Part shown: piece after piece, positions 47,405 through 57,697 of the stretch
Numbering within the stretch: the stretch's first letter is position 1
Layout of the letters: the number at the start of each line of letters is the position of its first letter
Program-made: the position numbers and the translations under genes
The notes under the pieces: generated by a model
The model's database searches: none
The model's input: only the letters and a program-made list of their open reading frames with translations
Told to the model about the DNA's origin: nothing
DNA from: Alphaproteobacteria bacterium
Lineage (GTDB): Bacteria > Pseudomonadota > Alphaproteobacteria > Rhodobacterales > Rhodobacteraceae
Reading direction: 5' to 3'
DNA length: 64,000 nt
Assembly (NCBI GenBank): GCA_030433335.1
Contig: JAUILL010000008.1
Location: 62,001 to 126,000, forward strand

Positions 47405-49150
47405 TTAGCGCAGTTCCTCAGCTGGCGTGACACCCAAGATACCAAGACCGGCTGCAATCACAACGGCTGTCGAACGCGCTAGGGCGATTTTTGCTTGCGA
47501 TGTGGCAGAATCGTCGTCCTGAATGAATCTCAGGCTGGTATTCTCGTTGCCACGGTTCCAGAGGCCATGCAAATCCGATGCCAATTCATAGAGATAGAAG
47601 GCAATCCGGTGCGGCTCGTTGGTCCGCGCGGCGATTTCCACCAGACGGGGCCATTCCGCGATCTTCTTGAGTAGGTTCAGCTCTGCCTCGTGGTCCAGCT
47701 TGGTGTGGTCCGCAGCCAGCAAAGTCGCGTCATCAGCAGTGATGCCCGCTTCAGCGGCCTTACGCAGGACCGAAGCAACACGGGCGTGGGCGTACTGCAC
47801 GTAGAAGACGGGGTTGTCCTTGGACTGCTCCAGAACCTTGTCGAAATCGAAGTCCAGAGGTGCGTCGTTCTTGCGAGTCAACATCACAAAGCGGGTCACA
47901 TCGGGGCCCACCTGCTCCACGACATCGCGCAGCATGATGAAGGTCCCTGCCCGCTTGGACATCTTGAAGGGCTCGCCGTTCTTGAACAGCTTCACCAGCT
48001 GGCACAGCTTGATGTCGACGGGCACTTTGCCACCGGACAGCGCGCTGACAGCCGCCTTCATCCGTTTGACATAGCCACCGTGGTCGGCGCCGAAGACGTC
48101 GATCAGCAGGTCAAAGCCGCGCTGCACCTTGTCGTAGTGATAGGCGATATCGGGCGCAAAATAGGTCCAAGCGCCGTCCGACTTCTTGATCGGGCGGTCC
48201 ACGTCATCACCATAATCGGTCGATTTGAACAGGGTCTGTTCGCGGGGTTCCCAATCTTCAGGCAGCTTGCCTTTGGGGGGCTCCAGCGTGCCACGATAGA
48301 TCAAGCCCTTGTCGGTCAGATCCTGAATAGCGCCTTCGATCCGGCCCGTGCCGTAGAGCGATTTTTCGCTGTAGAACACGTCCATCTCGACGCCGAGCAT
48401 CTTCAGGTCTTCGCGGATCAGGTCCATCATGGCTTCGGTGGCGAATTCGCGCACCTCGGTCAGCCAAACCTCTTCAGGCTGATCGACATATGCGTCACCG
48501 ACCTTGTCTCTCAGGTTCGCGCCGACTTCGATCAGGTACTCGCCGGGGTACGTGCCGTCTTCGAACGCGACTTCCTGACCGTGCGCCTCGAGGTAGCGCA
48601 GGTAGACAGACCGCGCCAGAACGTCGACCTGAGCGCCGCCATCGTTGATGTAGTATTCACGAGTCACGTCGTAGCCCGCGAAATCCAGCAGGCTGGCCAG
48701 CGCGTCACCAAAGACCGCGCCGCGGGTGTGACCGACGTGCAGCGGGCCGGTGGGGTTCGCCGAAACGTATTCGACGTTTACCTTCTTGCCCGCGCCGAGG
48801 TTCGAACGACCAAACTTGGTGCCACCATTCAGAACAGCCGCGACCAGCCCCTGCCAAACGGCGGGCGCAAGACGCAGGTTGATAAAGCCGGGGCCAGCGA
48901 CTTCGGCACTCGTGATGCGATCGTCGGCGGCCAGTTTCTCGACCAGCTTTTCAGCGATGTCGCGGGGCTTGGCTTTGGCGGCCTTGGCCAGCACCATCGC
49001 GGCATTGGTCGCCATGTCCCCGTGCAGCGGATCACGCGGAGGCTCCACCGTGACGTTGGCGAAATCGAGGCCCTCGGGCAGTGCGCCCTCGGCCTGCATT
49101 TGCCCGAGCGCGGCAAGAACAACAGCGTGAATATCGGTAAAGAGGTTCAT
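47405..49150 (-). CDS. argS: Arginyl-tRNA synthetase
   Basis: Class I synthetase, 581 residues. The N-terminal Add-1 domain is followed by the catalytic core with the HIGH-equivalent HVGH (in [17 protein letters not shown], about 130) and a KMSK loop (FKMSKRAG), then the helical anticodon domain and the conserved C-terminal end. It lies between the antiporter and the SPOR gene on the minus strand. Confidence 0.96.
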   Translation of the reverse strand: MNLFTDIHAVVLAALGQMQAEGALPEGLDFANVTVEPPRDPLHGDMATNAAMVLAKAAKAKPRDIAEKLVEKLAADDRITSAEVAGPGFINLRLAPAVWQGLVAAVLNGGTKFGRSNLGAGKKVNVEYVSANPTGPLHVGHTRGAVFGDALASLLDFAGYDVTREYYINDGGAQVDVLARSVYLRYLEAHGQEVAFEDGTYPGEYLIEVGANLRDKVGDAYVDQPEEVWLTEVREFATEAMMDLIREDLKMLGVEMDVFYSEKSLYGTGRIEGAIQDLTDKGLIYRGTLEPPKGKLPEDWEPREQTLFKSTDYGDDVDRPIKKSDGAWTYFAPDIAYHYDKVQRGFDLLIDVFGADHGGYVKRMKAAVSALSGGKVPVDIKLCQLVKLFKNGEPFKMSKRAGTFIMLRDVVEQVGPDVTRFVMLTRKNDAPLDFDFDKVLEQSKDNPVFYVQYAHARVASVLRKAAEAGITADDATLLAADHTKLDHEAELNLLKKIAEWPRLVEIAARTNEPHRIAFYLYELASDLHGLWNRGNENTSLRFIQDDDSATSQAKIALARSTAVVIAAGLGILGVTPAEELR

Positions 49151-49202
49151 AGGTCCAATCCTGTCTGATTGAGGACGGGATGTACCAGCCCTATGCCCCG
49201 CG

Positions 49203-51029
49203 TCAATCCCGAGTGGCAGAATCCTCCTTGGGCGGCATCATTGCCAGCAAGGTAATCCCTGATTTTTCGCGCGGCGGGTGTTCCGGCCCCAGCAAACGCA
49301 CGCTTCCGTTTTCGAAAATCTCCATCATGGGGACACCTTCGGGACGATCGGCCTGCCATTGTTCCAGCGGGTAATCCTCTGTCAGTTTGGTCCTGCTAAA
49401 GCGCCAGCCCTGCACCATCAGGCTCGCCAATTCGCGGTGCGTGCGCCCTGCCCCGAACTCGCGTCCGCCCAAGGTAACGGGCAGCGCATGACGGCGGGAC
49501 TCCTCTTCGCGGGAACGGGCGATCTGCCAAACATGTTCGCGCCCGAACTCCGGGGCCAGGTCTGTTGCCACCAGAGTGTTGTAGGCATCGTTGTCCGTGG
49601 CCGCGATGACCTTCTCGAAGGGAACCAGATCCAGCGTGTTGTGAGCATCCTCGGACAGGATATCGCCGTAGTATGTGCGCACCCCAGCCTCTCGGGCGCT
49701 GCGCAAGCGGGCGCGGTTGCGATCCACGACCAGCACGGGCAGCTTCGCCTCTTCCAGCGCTTTGGCCAGTGCGGTCGACCAACTGGAGCCACCCACGATC
49801 AGAACGCCAGAGGCGCGATCTGCAGTTAGCCCGAGCCAATTCGCCAGCGGCGCGAGGGTAAAGCCGTGCAGCACCACTGTCGCCGCAACCAAAGCAAAGG
49901 CCAGCGCAGGAATTTTCGCCGCATCTTCATAGCCAAGGCCAACCAAACGCTCGGCGAACAGACCAGCGACAGCGACCAGAACCACGCCGCGCGGACCGGT
50001 CAGTGCGATCAGGATCCGCTCTTTCATAGGAACGTCGGAGCCAATGAGCGACACCATCACCGTCACAGGCCGCGCCAGAACGATCACCACCAGCAAGAAG
50101 ACCAGCGTACTCCACTCCATCGCAAATAGGGTCTCCCGATCCATGTTCGCGGCCAGCAAGATGAACACCCCCGACACCAGCAGAACAGTCGCATGCTCTT
50201 TGAAGCGGCGCAATTCTTCATAGCTTGGCAGCTCTGCATTGGCGAGCCACACGCCCATGACCGTCACCGCGAGCAGACCGCTTTCGTGCAGCACAAAGTC
50301 AGAGGCGGCAAAAACCGCAACGAGCCCCGTGAATAGAACCGGCACCTTCATGTATTCGGGCACAACGCCACGGGTAAAGCCTTGGGCGATGCCCCAGCCA
50401 GCGGCAAGGCCCAACACCGACGCGACGCCGATCCCCAAAACGAATTCCCAGACAGCCTCGCCCACTGTGGTCGTGTCCGCCATCACCAGCACAACTGTAA
50501 ACGCCAGAACCGCCGCCAAAGCGCCCACCGGATCGTTCACGATCGCTTCCCACTGCAGCAACTTGGCCGGACGCTGCTGAAGTCGCGCCTGACGGAGCAA
50601 AGGCGCGATCACCGTCGGCCCCGTGACCACCATGATCCCGCCAAAAACGCTGGATGCCGCCCATCCAAGGCCCGCCGCATAATGCAGTGCAGCCGCCGAC
50701 AGCGCCCACCCGAGCGGTGCCCCAATGAACACCAGACGCCTGACGCCCACACGGGCTTCTCTCAATGAATGGAAATCAAGGGTCAGACCGCCCTCAAACA
50801 GAATGATCGCCACCGCAATGCTGATCATCGGCTTCATCAGCGGGCCGATGTCCCGCGCGGGATCAAAAATCCCCAGACCCGGCCCGACGATCAGACCCGC
50901 CAACAGCATTAAAACAATCGCAGGCATCCGCAGACGCCAGGCCAGCCACTGACTCCCGACACCCAAAGCTCCGACAAGCGCAATCGCATTCACGGGACCA
51001 AGCCCCGCCACTTCACTCGCTACTGCCAT
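49203..51029 (-). CDS. CPA1-type Na+(K+)/H+ antiporter with RCK-like C-terminal domain
   Basis: A 608-residue inner-membrane protein. About 12 hydrophobic helices occupy residues 10-410 and include the ion-site motif [14 protein letters not shown] of NhaP-like antiporters and the [14 protein letters not shown] segment. A cytosolic RCK_N/TrkA-N-like domain (about 415-530) starts [18 protein letters not shown], where the usual GxGxxG nucleotide-binding motif is altered, although the acidic residue after strand 2 (VVDRNRARL) is kept. A short C-terminal domain follows. Cation preference is not readable. It lies between dgt and argS. Confidence 0.88.
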   Translation of the reverse strand: MAVASEVAGLGPVNAIALVGALGVGSQWLAWRLRMPAIVLMLLAGLIVGPGLGIFDPARDIGPLMKPMISIAVAIILFEGGLTLDFHSLREARVGVRRLVFIGAPLGWALSAAALHYAAGLGWAASSVFGGIMVVTGPTVIAPLLRQARLQQRPAKLLQWEAIVNDPVGALAAVLAFTVVLVMADTTTVGEAVWEFVLGIGVASVLGLAAGWGIAQGFTRGVVPEYMKVPVLFTGLVAVFAASDFVLHESGLLAVTVMGVWLANAELPSYEELRRFKEHATVLLVSGVFILLAANMDRETLFAMEWSTLVFLLVVIVLARPVTVMVSLIGSDVPMKERILIALTGPRGVVLVAVAGLFAERLVGLGYEDAAKIPALAFALVAATVVLHGFTLAPLANWLGLTADRASGVLIVGGSSWSTALAKALEEAKLPVLVVDRNRARLRSAREAGVRTYYGDILSEDAHNTLDLVPFEKVIAATDNDAYNTLVATDLAPEFGREHVWQIARSREEESRRHALPVTLGGREFGAGRTHRELASLMVQGWRFSRTKLTEDYPLEQWQADRPEGVPMMEIFENGSVRLLGPEHPPREKSGITLLAMMPPKEDSATRD

Positions 51030-51047
51030 GGATGTTCCTTTGTCGTC

Positions 51048-52229
51048 TTATCTTTGTGCCGGTCCGTGCAAATCCCCTAGCCCCTGTCCACCGCACAGCC
51101 GCGCATGCTCGAGCAGCGCGAACCGGTCTGTCATGCCAGACACGTAGTCCGCAACGCTGCGCGCGATCTCTGTCTCACCTTGGTCCCGAACAGCCGCAAT
51201 CTGGGCCTGCCAGTTCTCTGGCAACATCCGTGGATCGTTCAGATAAGTCTGGAACAGATCGATCGTCACCTGCGTCACGCGCTTGCGCACTTCGACAACA
51301 GAAGGGGCGCGGTACATCCGCGTGAACAGGAAACGACGGATGACGTTGATCTGTTCCCTCAGATCGTCAGAAAATGTCACCATTGCAATTCCGGCCATGC
51401 GTAATTCTTCGACCGAACCTGCGCCCGACGCCTTTAGCTTGGCCTGCGCTGTATCGATTACGTCACTGACCATAACCCCGAAGACACGGCGCAAAGCCTC
51501 GTACCGGCGGCGGCGTGGGTCGAGATTGGGGTACTTGGCGTCCACCTCAGCATAGGCATCACAGACGATGGGCAGCGCCGCGACCTCTTCTTCGGAAAAG
51601 AGCCCTGCTCGCAACCCGTCCTGCAGATCATGGTTATTATAGGCCACATCATCCGCAATCGCGGCCACTTGCGCCTCGGCGCTGGCGTGGGTCGAAAGCT
51701 CCAGATCGTGGCGGGCGTTGTATTCGGCCAAAGCATAGGGGTGCGGCGCGGGCACCGGCCCGTTGTGCTTGGCGATCCCTTCCAGCGTCTCCCACGTCAG
51801 GTTCAGCCCGTCGAAATCCGCGTAGTGGGTTTCGAGCTTGGTCACGATCCGCAAGGCTTGGGCGTTGTGATCGAACCCGCCAAAGGGCTCCATCAACTCG
51901 GCCAAAGCGTCCTCACCCGTGTGCCCGAACGGGGTGTGGCCCAGATCGTGGGCCAGCGCGACCGCCTCGGTCAGTTCCTGATTCAGGCCCAAAGCGCCCG
52001 CGATCGTGCGCGCCACCTGGGCGACCTCCAACGAATGGGTCAGTCGGGTGCGGTAATAATCGCCCTCGTGCTCCACAAAGACCTGAGTCTTGTGCTTCAA
52101 CCGCCGAAATGCGCTGGAATGTAGTATACGGTCCCTGTCCCGCTGGAAACATGACCGGAAGGTGCTGCCTTCTTCCTCAAAAAGCCGGCCGCGACTGCGC
52201 GCCGGATCACATGCGTAGGGTGCTTGCAT
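51048..52229 (-). CDS. Deoxyguanosinetriphosphate triphosphohydrolase-like protein
   Basis: HD-superfamily enzyme that removes triphosphate from dNTPs. It has 393 residues from the ATG at 52229 (MQAPYACDP), which has an AAGGAGG ribosome-binding site. The HD metal motif is seen as RTRLTHSLEVAQ and AVALAHDLGHTPFGHTGEDAL, followed by GFDHNAQALRI and the DDVAYNNHDLQDGLRAG block. It belongs to the Dgt type-2 class found in alphaproteobacteria. It is divergent from erpA, and an upstream extension of the frame into erpA is rejected. Confidence 0.93.
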   Translation of the reverse strand: MQAPYACDPARSRGRLFEEEGSTFRSCFQRDRDRILHSSAFRRLKHKTQVFVEHEGDYYRTRLTHSLEVAQVARTIAGALGLNQELTEAVALAHDLGHTPFGHTGEDALAELMEPFGGFDHNAQALRIVTKLETHYADFDGLNLTWETLEGIAKHNGPVPAPHPYALAEYNARHDLELSTHASAEAQVAAIADDVAYNNHDLQDGLRAGLFSEEEVAALPIVCDAYAEVDAKYPNLDPRRRRYEALRRVFGVMVSDVIDTAQAKLKASGAGSVEELRMAGIAMVTFSDDLREQINVIRRFLFTRMYRAPSVVEVRKRVTQVTIDLFQTYLNDPRMLPENWQAQIAAVRDQGETEIARSVADYVSGMTDRFALLEHARLCGGQGLGDLHGPAQR

Positions 52230-52305
52230 GCGCCCTCCTTGTCGCTTGGTGCTGCACCACATATATTCGAGAAGTCCGCCAATGCAAAAACTTCGGAGAT
52301 CATTG

Positions 52306-52629
52306 ATGAATCTGCCCCCCAAGGTCACGCCCCGCGCCTTTGACCGCCTGCACGAAATCGGTGCTGCGGCTTCGGGCAAGGCTCTGCGCGTCGCCGTCGA
52401 AGGCGGCGGCTGCTCGGGCTTCCAATACGAGATCAAGCTGGACGAACCCACGTCCGATGATCTGCTGCTCGAAGGCGCCGGAGAAACGGTCGTCGTGGAC
52501 AGCACCTCGCTGCCCTTTCTTGCGAATGCGGTGATCGATTTCACCGAAGAGCTGATCGGCGCCCGTTTCGTGATCGAGAACCCGAATGCCACCAGCTCTT
52601 GCGGTTGTGGCACCAGTTTCTCGATCTAA
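52306..52629 (+). CDS. erpA: A-type iron-sulfur carrier (ErpA/IscA family)
   Basis: Takes Fe-S clusters from the scaffold to target apoproteins. It has 107 residues from MNLPPKVTPRAF with a GGAG ribosome-binding site. The three ligand cysteines are present: Cys36 (GGGCSGFQY), Cys99 and Cys101 (SSCGCGTSF). The place beside dgt and xthA is usual for the alphaproteobacterial gene annotated erpA, but IscA and ErpA are hard to separate by sequence alone. An alternative ATG at 52282 lacks a good ribosome-binding site. Confidence 0.9.
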   Translation: MNLPPKVTPRAFDRLHEIGAAASGKALRVAVEGGGCSGFQYEIKLDEPTSDDLLLEGAGETVVVDSTSLPFLANAVIDFTEELIGARFVIENPNATSSCGCGTSFSI

Positions 52630-52639
52630 GGTGACGTCT

Positions 52640-53746
52640 TCACATCACGTCGTAGGGTCTGGAAAAGATTTCGAAAAATGCATCGAACCCGTCGCATGTC
52701 GCGGCGGCTTCTAGGCGGTTGTGCGTTGGAAAACTGAGAAGGCCCTCAAGCTCTTTCTTCATCGTAGGCCAATTGCCGGAACGGGGAATATTCATCCGAC
52801 GCAGCACGCTTTGTAACTCGCGCATCGGCGACACTTTGTAACCCTGTACGTGCAGCGAAAACGGGCCTGCGGGCAGCGGATCTGCGAACACCGGCTGCCC
52901 CACACCACAGGCGACGCACTGGCTGGCGATATATAGCTTCATCGCATCGGTCTGGCCCGGCTCCAGCACACCGCCGATACGCATCTTGGATGTGCGGCGC
53001 AGCACGAAGTTTTCGACCGGCTGGGGCACAGGAATGTTCAACAACCGATAGACAGAAATCAGCCGCGACGCGGTTTCCACATCATCTGCCAGAAACGCGT
53101 AGAATAGTGCATTCCTCAGACTAGACTTAACTGCAGGCGTGGCCATGGATTGAAGGCCGCCCATGGCTGTCAGAATTGTCACCGTCCGAGCAAGGTTTAT
53201 ACCCATCGGCATTTCTGCGTAGAAGTCGGGGCGGGAAATGCGCGCGATCGTCCTCCGGATCAGCGCTTGATCCCCAGCCTCCCCCAGAGCGGACACATTC
53301 GCCTGCCACATCAGCCAGCTGCCATAGAGCCGATCGGTATCCGAATGCTCTGCGACAACCAAATCCCTGGAGAGGATCCAACGGATCAAGCGGGACGAGA
53401 CCTGCCCCTTGATCCCCATGCGCTCCAATTCGCCGCCGATGTGCAAAAGGACAACGTATGACTGTGGATCAAACTGCAGCATCTCTGGCAAACGGTCATA
53501 CAGCGGTCGAAAACGACCCAGAAAGTCCTGACCGACCGAGACATCGCAGCGCCGCAGAAGCATTATGAAATAAATAATTTCCTCGTACCAGGCTTTGCTT
53601 TCGATCGGATGCCGGTACCGCAGAATGTTGTCTGCAAAGTTCAATAAATTTGCAGGCGTCTCGGCCCTTGGGCGCAACATGACGACATTTTCAAATCGGT
53701 CGTCGGTAAACTTTTCTAAACTAGGCAAAAAGGAAAAACTCCGCAC
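52640..53746 (-). CDS. Protein of unknown function, 368 residues
   Basis: No signal peptide or membrane helix is apparent and I recognise no overall family. It is helix-rich with mixed hydrophobic segments (YEEIIYFIMLLRRCD, AVKSSLRNALFYAFLADD). Near residue 300 it has two close cysteines (CVACG). The last 70 residues contain MRELQSVLRRMNIPRSGNW and KKELEGLL, which resemble the helix-turn-helix spacing of a SAP-type nucleic-acid-binding motif; this is a weak inference. The gene end lies ten bases from the erpA stop, and the upstream spacer is unusually AT-rich. A later Met (residue 23) could be the start. Confidence 0.6.
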   Translation of the reverse strand: MRSFSFLPSLEKFTDDRFENVVMLRPRAETPANLLNFADNILRYRHPIESKAWYEEIIYFIMLLRRCDVSVGQDFLGRFRPLYDRLPEMLQFDPQSYVVLLHIGGELERMGIKGQVSSRLIRWILSRDLVVAEHSDTDRLYGSWLMWQANVSALGEAGDQALIRRTIARISRPDFYAEMPMGINLARTVTILTAMGGLQSMATPAVKSSLRNALFYAFLADDVETASRLISVYRLLNIPVPQPVENFVLRRTSKMRIGGVLEPGQTDAMKLYIASQCVACGVGQPVFADPLPAGPFSLHVQGYKVSPMRELQSVLRRMNIPRSGNWPTMKKELEGLLSFPTHNRLEAAATCDGFDAFFEIFSRPYDVM

Positions 53747-53973
53747 TCTACACCTTGCTCAGCGCTTCGTCGGACAAGGACTGCGCCGATTATCAATAGT
53801 ATATATTGGAGTATACAAAAGGTTATTTCGCGAACTATTCCCTACAAATGAGGGCCGCACTCAACCTGAGGTATACCCCCATAAACTCCTGTACGCGGTA
53901 TCGGTATCGGAGCCTGTTCGGGTTGCTCTTGGTGCGGTGATCAGCGATAGCTTGGGCAACTGGGAGAACCACC

Positions 53974-54756
53974 ATGCAGATCGTGACCTACAACATTAAC
54001 GGCGTCAAAGCGCGGATCGAGACGCTCTTGACCTGGCTGCGGGAACAAAACCCGGATGTCGTTGCGGTTCAAGAAATCAAGTCGGTCGACGAAGGTTTCC
54101 CCCGCGAAGCGATTGAAGATTTGGGCTACCGTGTCGAAACGCATGGACAAAAGGGCTTCAACGGCGTCGCGATCCTATCGAAACTCCCGCTCGAAGATGT
54201 GACCCGCGGATTGCCCGGGGATGACAGCGATGAACAGGCCCGCTGGATCGAAGCCACCGTGATTGGTGAGAGCGAGGCGGTGCGGCTCTGTGCGCTTTAC
54301 TTGCCCAATGGCAACCCCGCACCCGGTCCGAAGTACGACTACAAACTGGCGTGGATGGCACGTCTGCAGCAGCACGCCAAACAGATGCTGCTAGAAGAGA
54401 TGCCTCTGGTGATGGCCGGCGATTACAACATCATTCCGCAGGACGAAGACGCCGCGCGTCCGCAAGTCTGGCAAAAGGACGCTCTGGCCCTCCCCCAAAG
54501 CCGTGCAGCGTTCCGGCGCATTCTGGACCTCGGGTTTACCGAAGCGTTTCGCGCGCGCACCTTCGGGGGCGGACACTACAGCTTCTGGGACTACCAAGCA
54601 GGTGCATGGCAGAAGAATCACGGGATCCGCATCGACCACTTCCTGCTGAGCCCCGAAGCCGCTGACCTGTTGACTGATTGCCGGATCGAATCCGAAGCAC
54701 GTGGCAAGGACAAACCCTCTGACCACGTCCCCGTCTGGCTGACCCTAGACGCCTGA
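53974..54756 (+). CDS. xthA: Exodeoxyribonuclease III
   Basis: AP endonuclease and 3'-5' exonuclease of base excision repair. It has 260 residues. The EEP-fold motifs are complete: TYNINGVKARI (metal Asn), VVAVQEIKS (metal Glu), GDYNIIP (Asp, Asn), and the C-terminal RIDHFLLS and DHVPVWLTL (catalytic Asp, His). It ends in a 12-base overlap with the convergent FAD monooxygenase gene. Confidence 0.95.
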   Translation: MQIVTYNINGVKARIETLLTWLREQNPDVVAVQEIKSVDEGFPREAIEDLGYRVETHGQKGFNGVAILSKLPLEDVTRGLPGDDSDEQARWIEATVIGESEAVRLCALYLPNGNPAPGPKYDYKLAWMARLQQHAKQMLLEEMPLVMAGDYNIIPQDEDAARPQVWQKDALALPQSRAAFRRILDLGFTEAFRARTFGGGHYSFWDYQAGAWQKNHGIRIDHFLLSPEAADLLTDCRIESEARGKDKPSDHVPVWLTLDA

Positions 54757-55941
54757 GCCAGTCAGCAGCGGATCACTGGTGATGTCGTAGCCGTAGAGCC
54801 AGTCGAATGAACCGACCAGCTTTTGCGGCGCAAAGCGGCTGACCAACCCCATTCCCAGATGGGCTCCAAAGCGCAGGGGCGCTGAGGACAGGTGGTATTT
54901 CCATGCATTTCCATTTGCCGCCTCGATCACGCGGGATGCACGGTCGTGGCGCACCAATTGATAGGTGTCGAACGCGCTCTGCAAATCTTGATGACGCGCG
55001 AACGCCGCGTTGAGCGCGTAGGCATCTTCGAGCGCCATATTTGCCCCTTGGGCCAAGAATGGCAGCGTCGGATGGGCCGCGTCCCCGACCAGAACCGCGG
55101 CGCCTTTGTGCCACTTCTCTGCAACGGGGTGACGAAACAAACCCCAGACATGCACGTCCTGAATTTGCGCCAAAAGCTCTTGCACGTCAGGACCGAAGTC
55201 ATGAAACGAGGCGCGCAGGTTGGACGGATCGTCAGGCTGCGACCACCCTTCTGCCGCCCACTGGGAACGCTCTTTCACCGCGACCACATTCAGAATGGAG
55301 CCGTCGCGCAGCGGATAGACTACCAGATGCCGCTTGGGCCCCATGTAAACACGCACCACCGCGGGCTGCTTCAGGACATTTGGCACGATGGCACGCCACG
55401 CGACTTGCCCCGTAAAGAAGGGTGCCTCTGCGCCGTTGATCGCGGGCCGCACGACAGAGCGCACACCATCCGCGCCGATAAGAACTTCGGGCTGAAATTC
55501 GGGGCCGCACTGCATCTTCATGTTCAATGCAGTGTTCAGGCTCACGCTGTCGACCTTTTGTAGCAGTCGCACTTTTGCCCCAGCTGCACGCGCGGCAGAG
55601 GCAAGAACCTCGATCAAATCCGCGCGGTGGACAAAGTAGTAGCCCGTCTCGCCGCCAGTATGGCGCAGCCGGATCTGAGCAACCACGCCGGAGCGGCGAT
55701 AGTCCCGCAACTCAACAGCCTTAGCCTGCACACCGCAGGCACGGATCGCATCGCCGACCCCAAGAGACTCCAGAACACGCAGGCCGTTCGGGCTAATCTG
55801 AAGGCCAGCTCCGACCTCTTTGATCGCTTCGGCCTGCTCGAGTACGGTGACACAGGCATCCTGACGCGCCAACCCGAGGGCCACCGCCAATCCAGCGATC
55901 CCGCCGCCAGCGACCGTGAAATTCTGGCTCATCCGAGGCAT
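54745..55941 (-). CDS. FAD-dependent monooxygenase (salicylate hydroxylase-like)
   Basis: Group A flavoprotein hydroxylase of 398 residues. The Rossmann motif AGGGIAGLAVALGLA is near residues 11-25, with VLEQAE marking the ribose-binding acid. The DG motif is LIGADGVRSVVRP and the GD motif GDAAHPTLPFLAQGANMALEDA. The aromatic substrate cannot be deduced. The start at 55941 has an AGGGGG ribosome-binding site. A Met three codons later would omit PRM. Confidence 0.88.
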   Translation of the reverse strand: MPRMSQNFTVAGGGIAGLAVALGLARQDACVTVLEQAEAIKEVGAGLQISPNGLRVLESLGVGDAIRACGVQAKAVELRDYRRSGVVAQIRLRHTGGETGYYFVHRADLIEVLASAARAAGAKVRLLQKVDSVSLNTALNMKMQCGPEFQPEVLIGADGVRSVVRPAINGAEAPFFTGQVAWRAIVPNVLKQPAVVRVYMGPKRHLVVYPLRDGSILNVVAVKERSQWAAEGWSQPDDPSNLRASFHDFGPDVQELLAQIQDVHVWGLFRHPVAEKWHKGAAVLVGDAAHPTLPFLAQGANMALEDAYALNAAFARHQDLQSAFDTYQLVRHDRASRVIEAANGNAWKYHLSSAPLRFGAHLGMGLVSRFAPQKLVGSFDWLYGYDITSDPLLTGSGV

Positions 55942-55981
55942 GATCCGCCCCCTACTTCAAAATCGTTCATTCAAAATACAA

Positions 55982-56009
55982 ATGCCGAGCCCACAAAGGA
56001 ACCCGGCAC
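55982..56009 (-). terminator. Probable terminator after dksA
   Basis: On the minus strand GTGCCGGGTTCC and TGGGCTCGGCAT pair through about ten base pairs including G-T wobbles, around a TTTG loop, followed by TTGTATTTTG. It lies about 30 bases after the dksA stop. Confidence 0.55.
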
Positions 56010-56040
56010 CTGTTCAATCTCGTTTCACCGGCAGGCGACC

Positions 56041-56463
56041 TTAGTCGTCGCGGTGGACCTTTTCCCGACGTTCGTGACGCTCTTGCGCCTCGAGGGTCAT
56101 GGTTGCGATCGGACGTGCGTCCAGACGCTTGAGCGAGATCGGCTCGCCGGTCATTTCACAGTAGCCGTATTCTCCGTTCTCGATCCGGCGCAGAGCCGAG
56201 TCGATCTTGGAAACTAGCTTTCGCTGACGATCACGTGTCCGCAGTTCCAGCGCGCGGTCCGTCTCTTCGCTTGCGCGGTCAGTCAGGTCCGGAATGTTCC
56301 GGGTGCTGCCCTGCAAGGTTTCGATCGTCTCCCGGCTGTCCTCAAGGATCTCTTCCTTCCACGCAAGAAGCTTGCGACGGAAGTACTCGAGTTGCCGGTC
56401 GTTCATGAACGGCTCGTCCTCGGCTGGCTGGTAATCCTCAGGTAGAAAGACTTCTGCTTTCAT
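56041..56463 (-). CDS. dksA: RNA polymerase-binding factor DksA, zinc-ligand-poor form
   Basis: Binds the RNA polymerase secondary channel and works with ppGpp to retune transcription. It has 140 residues from MKAEVFLPED, with an AGGGGAG ribosome-binding site. The coiled-coil tip keeps the D-x2-D-x-A pattern (PDLTDRASEE, about 58-67). In the finger region only Cys102 remains. The other three zinc positions read Thr105, Thr123 and Ala126, so it should not hold zinc, as reported for other alphaproteobacterial and oxidant-sensing DksA variants. The upstream frame adding 25 residues is rejected. Confidence 0.9.
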   Translation of the reverse strand: MKAEVFLPEDYQPAEDEPFMNDRQLEYFRRKLLAWKEEILEDSRETIETLQGSTRNIPDLTDRASEETDRALELRTRDRQRKLVSKIDSALRRIENGEYGYCEMTGEPISLKRLDARPIATMTLEAQERHERREKVHRDD

Positions 56464-56644
56464 TTCCGCTCCCCTGATCAAGCCCTCGTCTGGGGTCGTT
56501 GGTTTGTCAGACATATCGGGCCTCCTTCGGGGGTCCACTTACCCCAGACCCACAGGGATGTCACTACACAAAGCACCCCAGTTTCGCGCTTAAGGTCATT
56601 CTGATAACCTGTTTCATGGCATAGGAAATGTTAGGAAAACCTTA

Positions 56645-57484
56645 ATGAAATTTTCATCGACCGACAAATATGTCGCGCCGGCAGATTTGACCGTTGCAGT
56701 AAACGCAGCCATCGCGCTGGAACGCCCCCTGCTGGTCAAAGGCGAGCCCGGAACAGGCAAAACAGAGCTTGCCAGACAAGTTGCTGCATCTTTGGGCCTT
56801 CCGATGCTGGAATGGGCAGTCAAGTCGACGACACGGGCACTTCAGGGTCTATACGAGTATGACGCGGTGTCACGCCTACGGGACAGCCAGCTTGGCGACC
56901 CGCGAGTCGAAGATGTGTCGAATTACATTCGTAAGGGCAAACTTTGGCAGGCTTTCGACGCAGACGGGAAAGTCGTCCTGCTGATCGACGAAATCGACAA
57001 AGCCGACATCGAGTTCCCCAACGACCTGCTGCAGGAACTCGATAAGATGGAGTTCTTTGTCTACGAGACCGGCGAAACAATTAAGGCAAAACAACGGCCG
57101 ATCGTCATCATTACGTCAAACAACGAGAAGGAATTACCCGACGCCTTCCTGCGCCGGTGCTTTTTCCACTACATCAGCTTCCCCGATACGGAAACAATGA
57201 AGCAAATCGTTGACGTCCACTTCCCGGGGATCAAGTCAGCCCTGCTGACCGAAGCCCTGACCCAGTTCTACGAGATTCGCGACACCCCGGGTCTCAAGAA
57301 GAAACCTAGCACTTCCGAGGTTTTAGATTGGTTAAAGCTGCTCTTGGCCGAGGACCTGACCCCCGAAGACATTCGCAGAGATGGAAAAAATGCACTCCCA
57401 AAGTTGCACGGAGCACTTTTGAAGAACGAACAGGACGTTCACCTATTTGAAAGGTTGGCTTTTATGCTAAAAGGGAAACGATAG
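56645..57484 (+). CDS. MoxR-family AAA+ ATPase
   Basis: A 279-residue AAA+ protein of the MoxR/CoxD type, which work with VWA proteins as maturation chaperones or metal-insertion factors. Walker A GEPGTGKT is at 33-40, Walker B LLIDEIDKAD near 113, sensor 1 IITSNNEKELPDAFLRRCFF near 155, and a C-terminal lid with winged residues follows. A CoxE-type VWA gene lies 1.8 kb downstream on the same strand, with two genes inserted between. The ribosome-binding site is AGGAAA. Confidence 0.9.
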   Translation: MKFSSTDKYVAPADLTVAVNAAIALERPLLVKGEPGTGKTELARQVAASLGLPMLEWAVKSTTRALQGLYEYDAVSRLRDSQLGDPRVEDVSNYIRKGKLWQAFDADGKVVLLIDEIDKADIEFPNDLLQELDKMEFFVYETGETIKAKQRPIVIITSNNEKELPDAFLRRCFFHYISFPDTETMKQIVDVHFPGIKSALLTEALTQFYEIRDTPGLKKKPSTSEVLDWLKLLLAEDLTPEDIRRDGKNALPKLHGALLKNEQDVHLFERLAFMLKGKR

Positions 57485-57697
57485 TTATCCTGCCTTACAA
57501 ATTTCCCAGTTACAGCAACATGTGGCCCGCTTTGAAAACGATACCTGAACTCACTGAAAACAAGGATGTTGACGTGTGTGCAGGTACCCAATGCGAAGCG
57601 GACCATATGAAAAAAGCCCCGACAGAGGGCGAAAGAGCGGCACGAGCGATTCGCGGATACTGGCAGGTCTCATCCCAACATTATCGGGTTCCCAGTA

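Noticed and set aside
53595..53999. 134-codon plus-strand frame before xthA
   Set aside because: Overlaps the start of the 368-residue gene and of xthA, and lacks a ribosome-binding site.
56631..56645. TTAG-N7-TTAA, a near match to the CtrA site, before the MoxR gene
   Set aside because: One mismatch, and it overlaps the start codon. Too weak alone.
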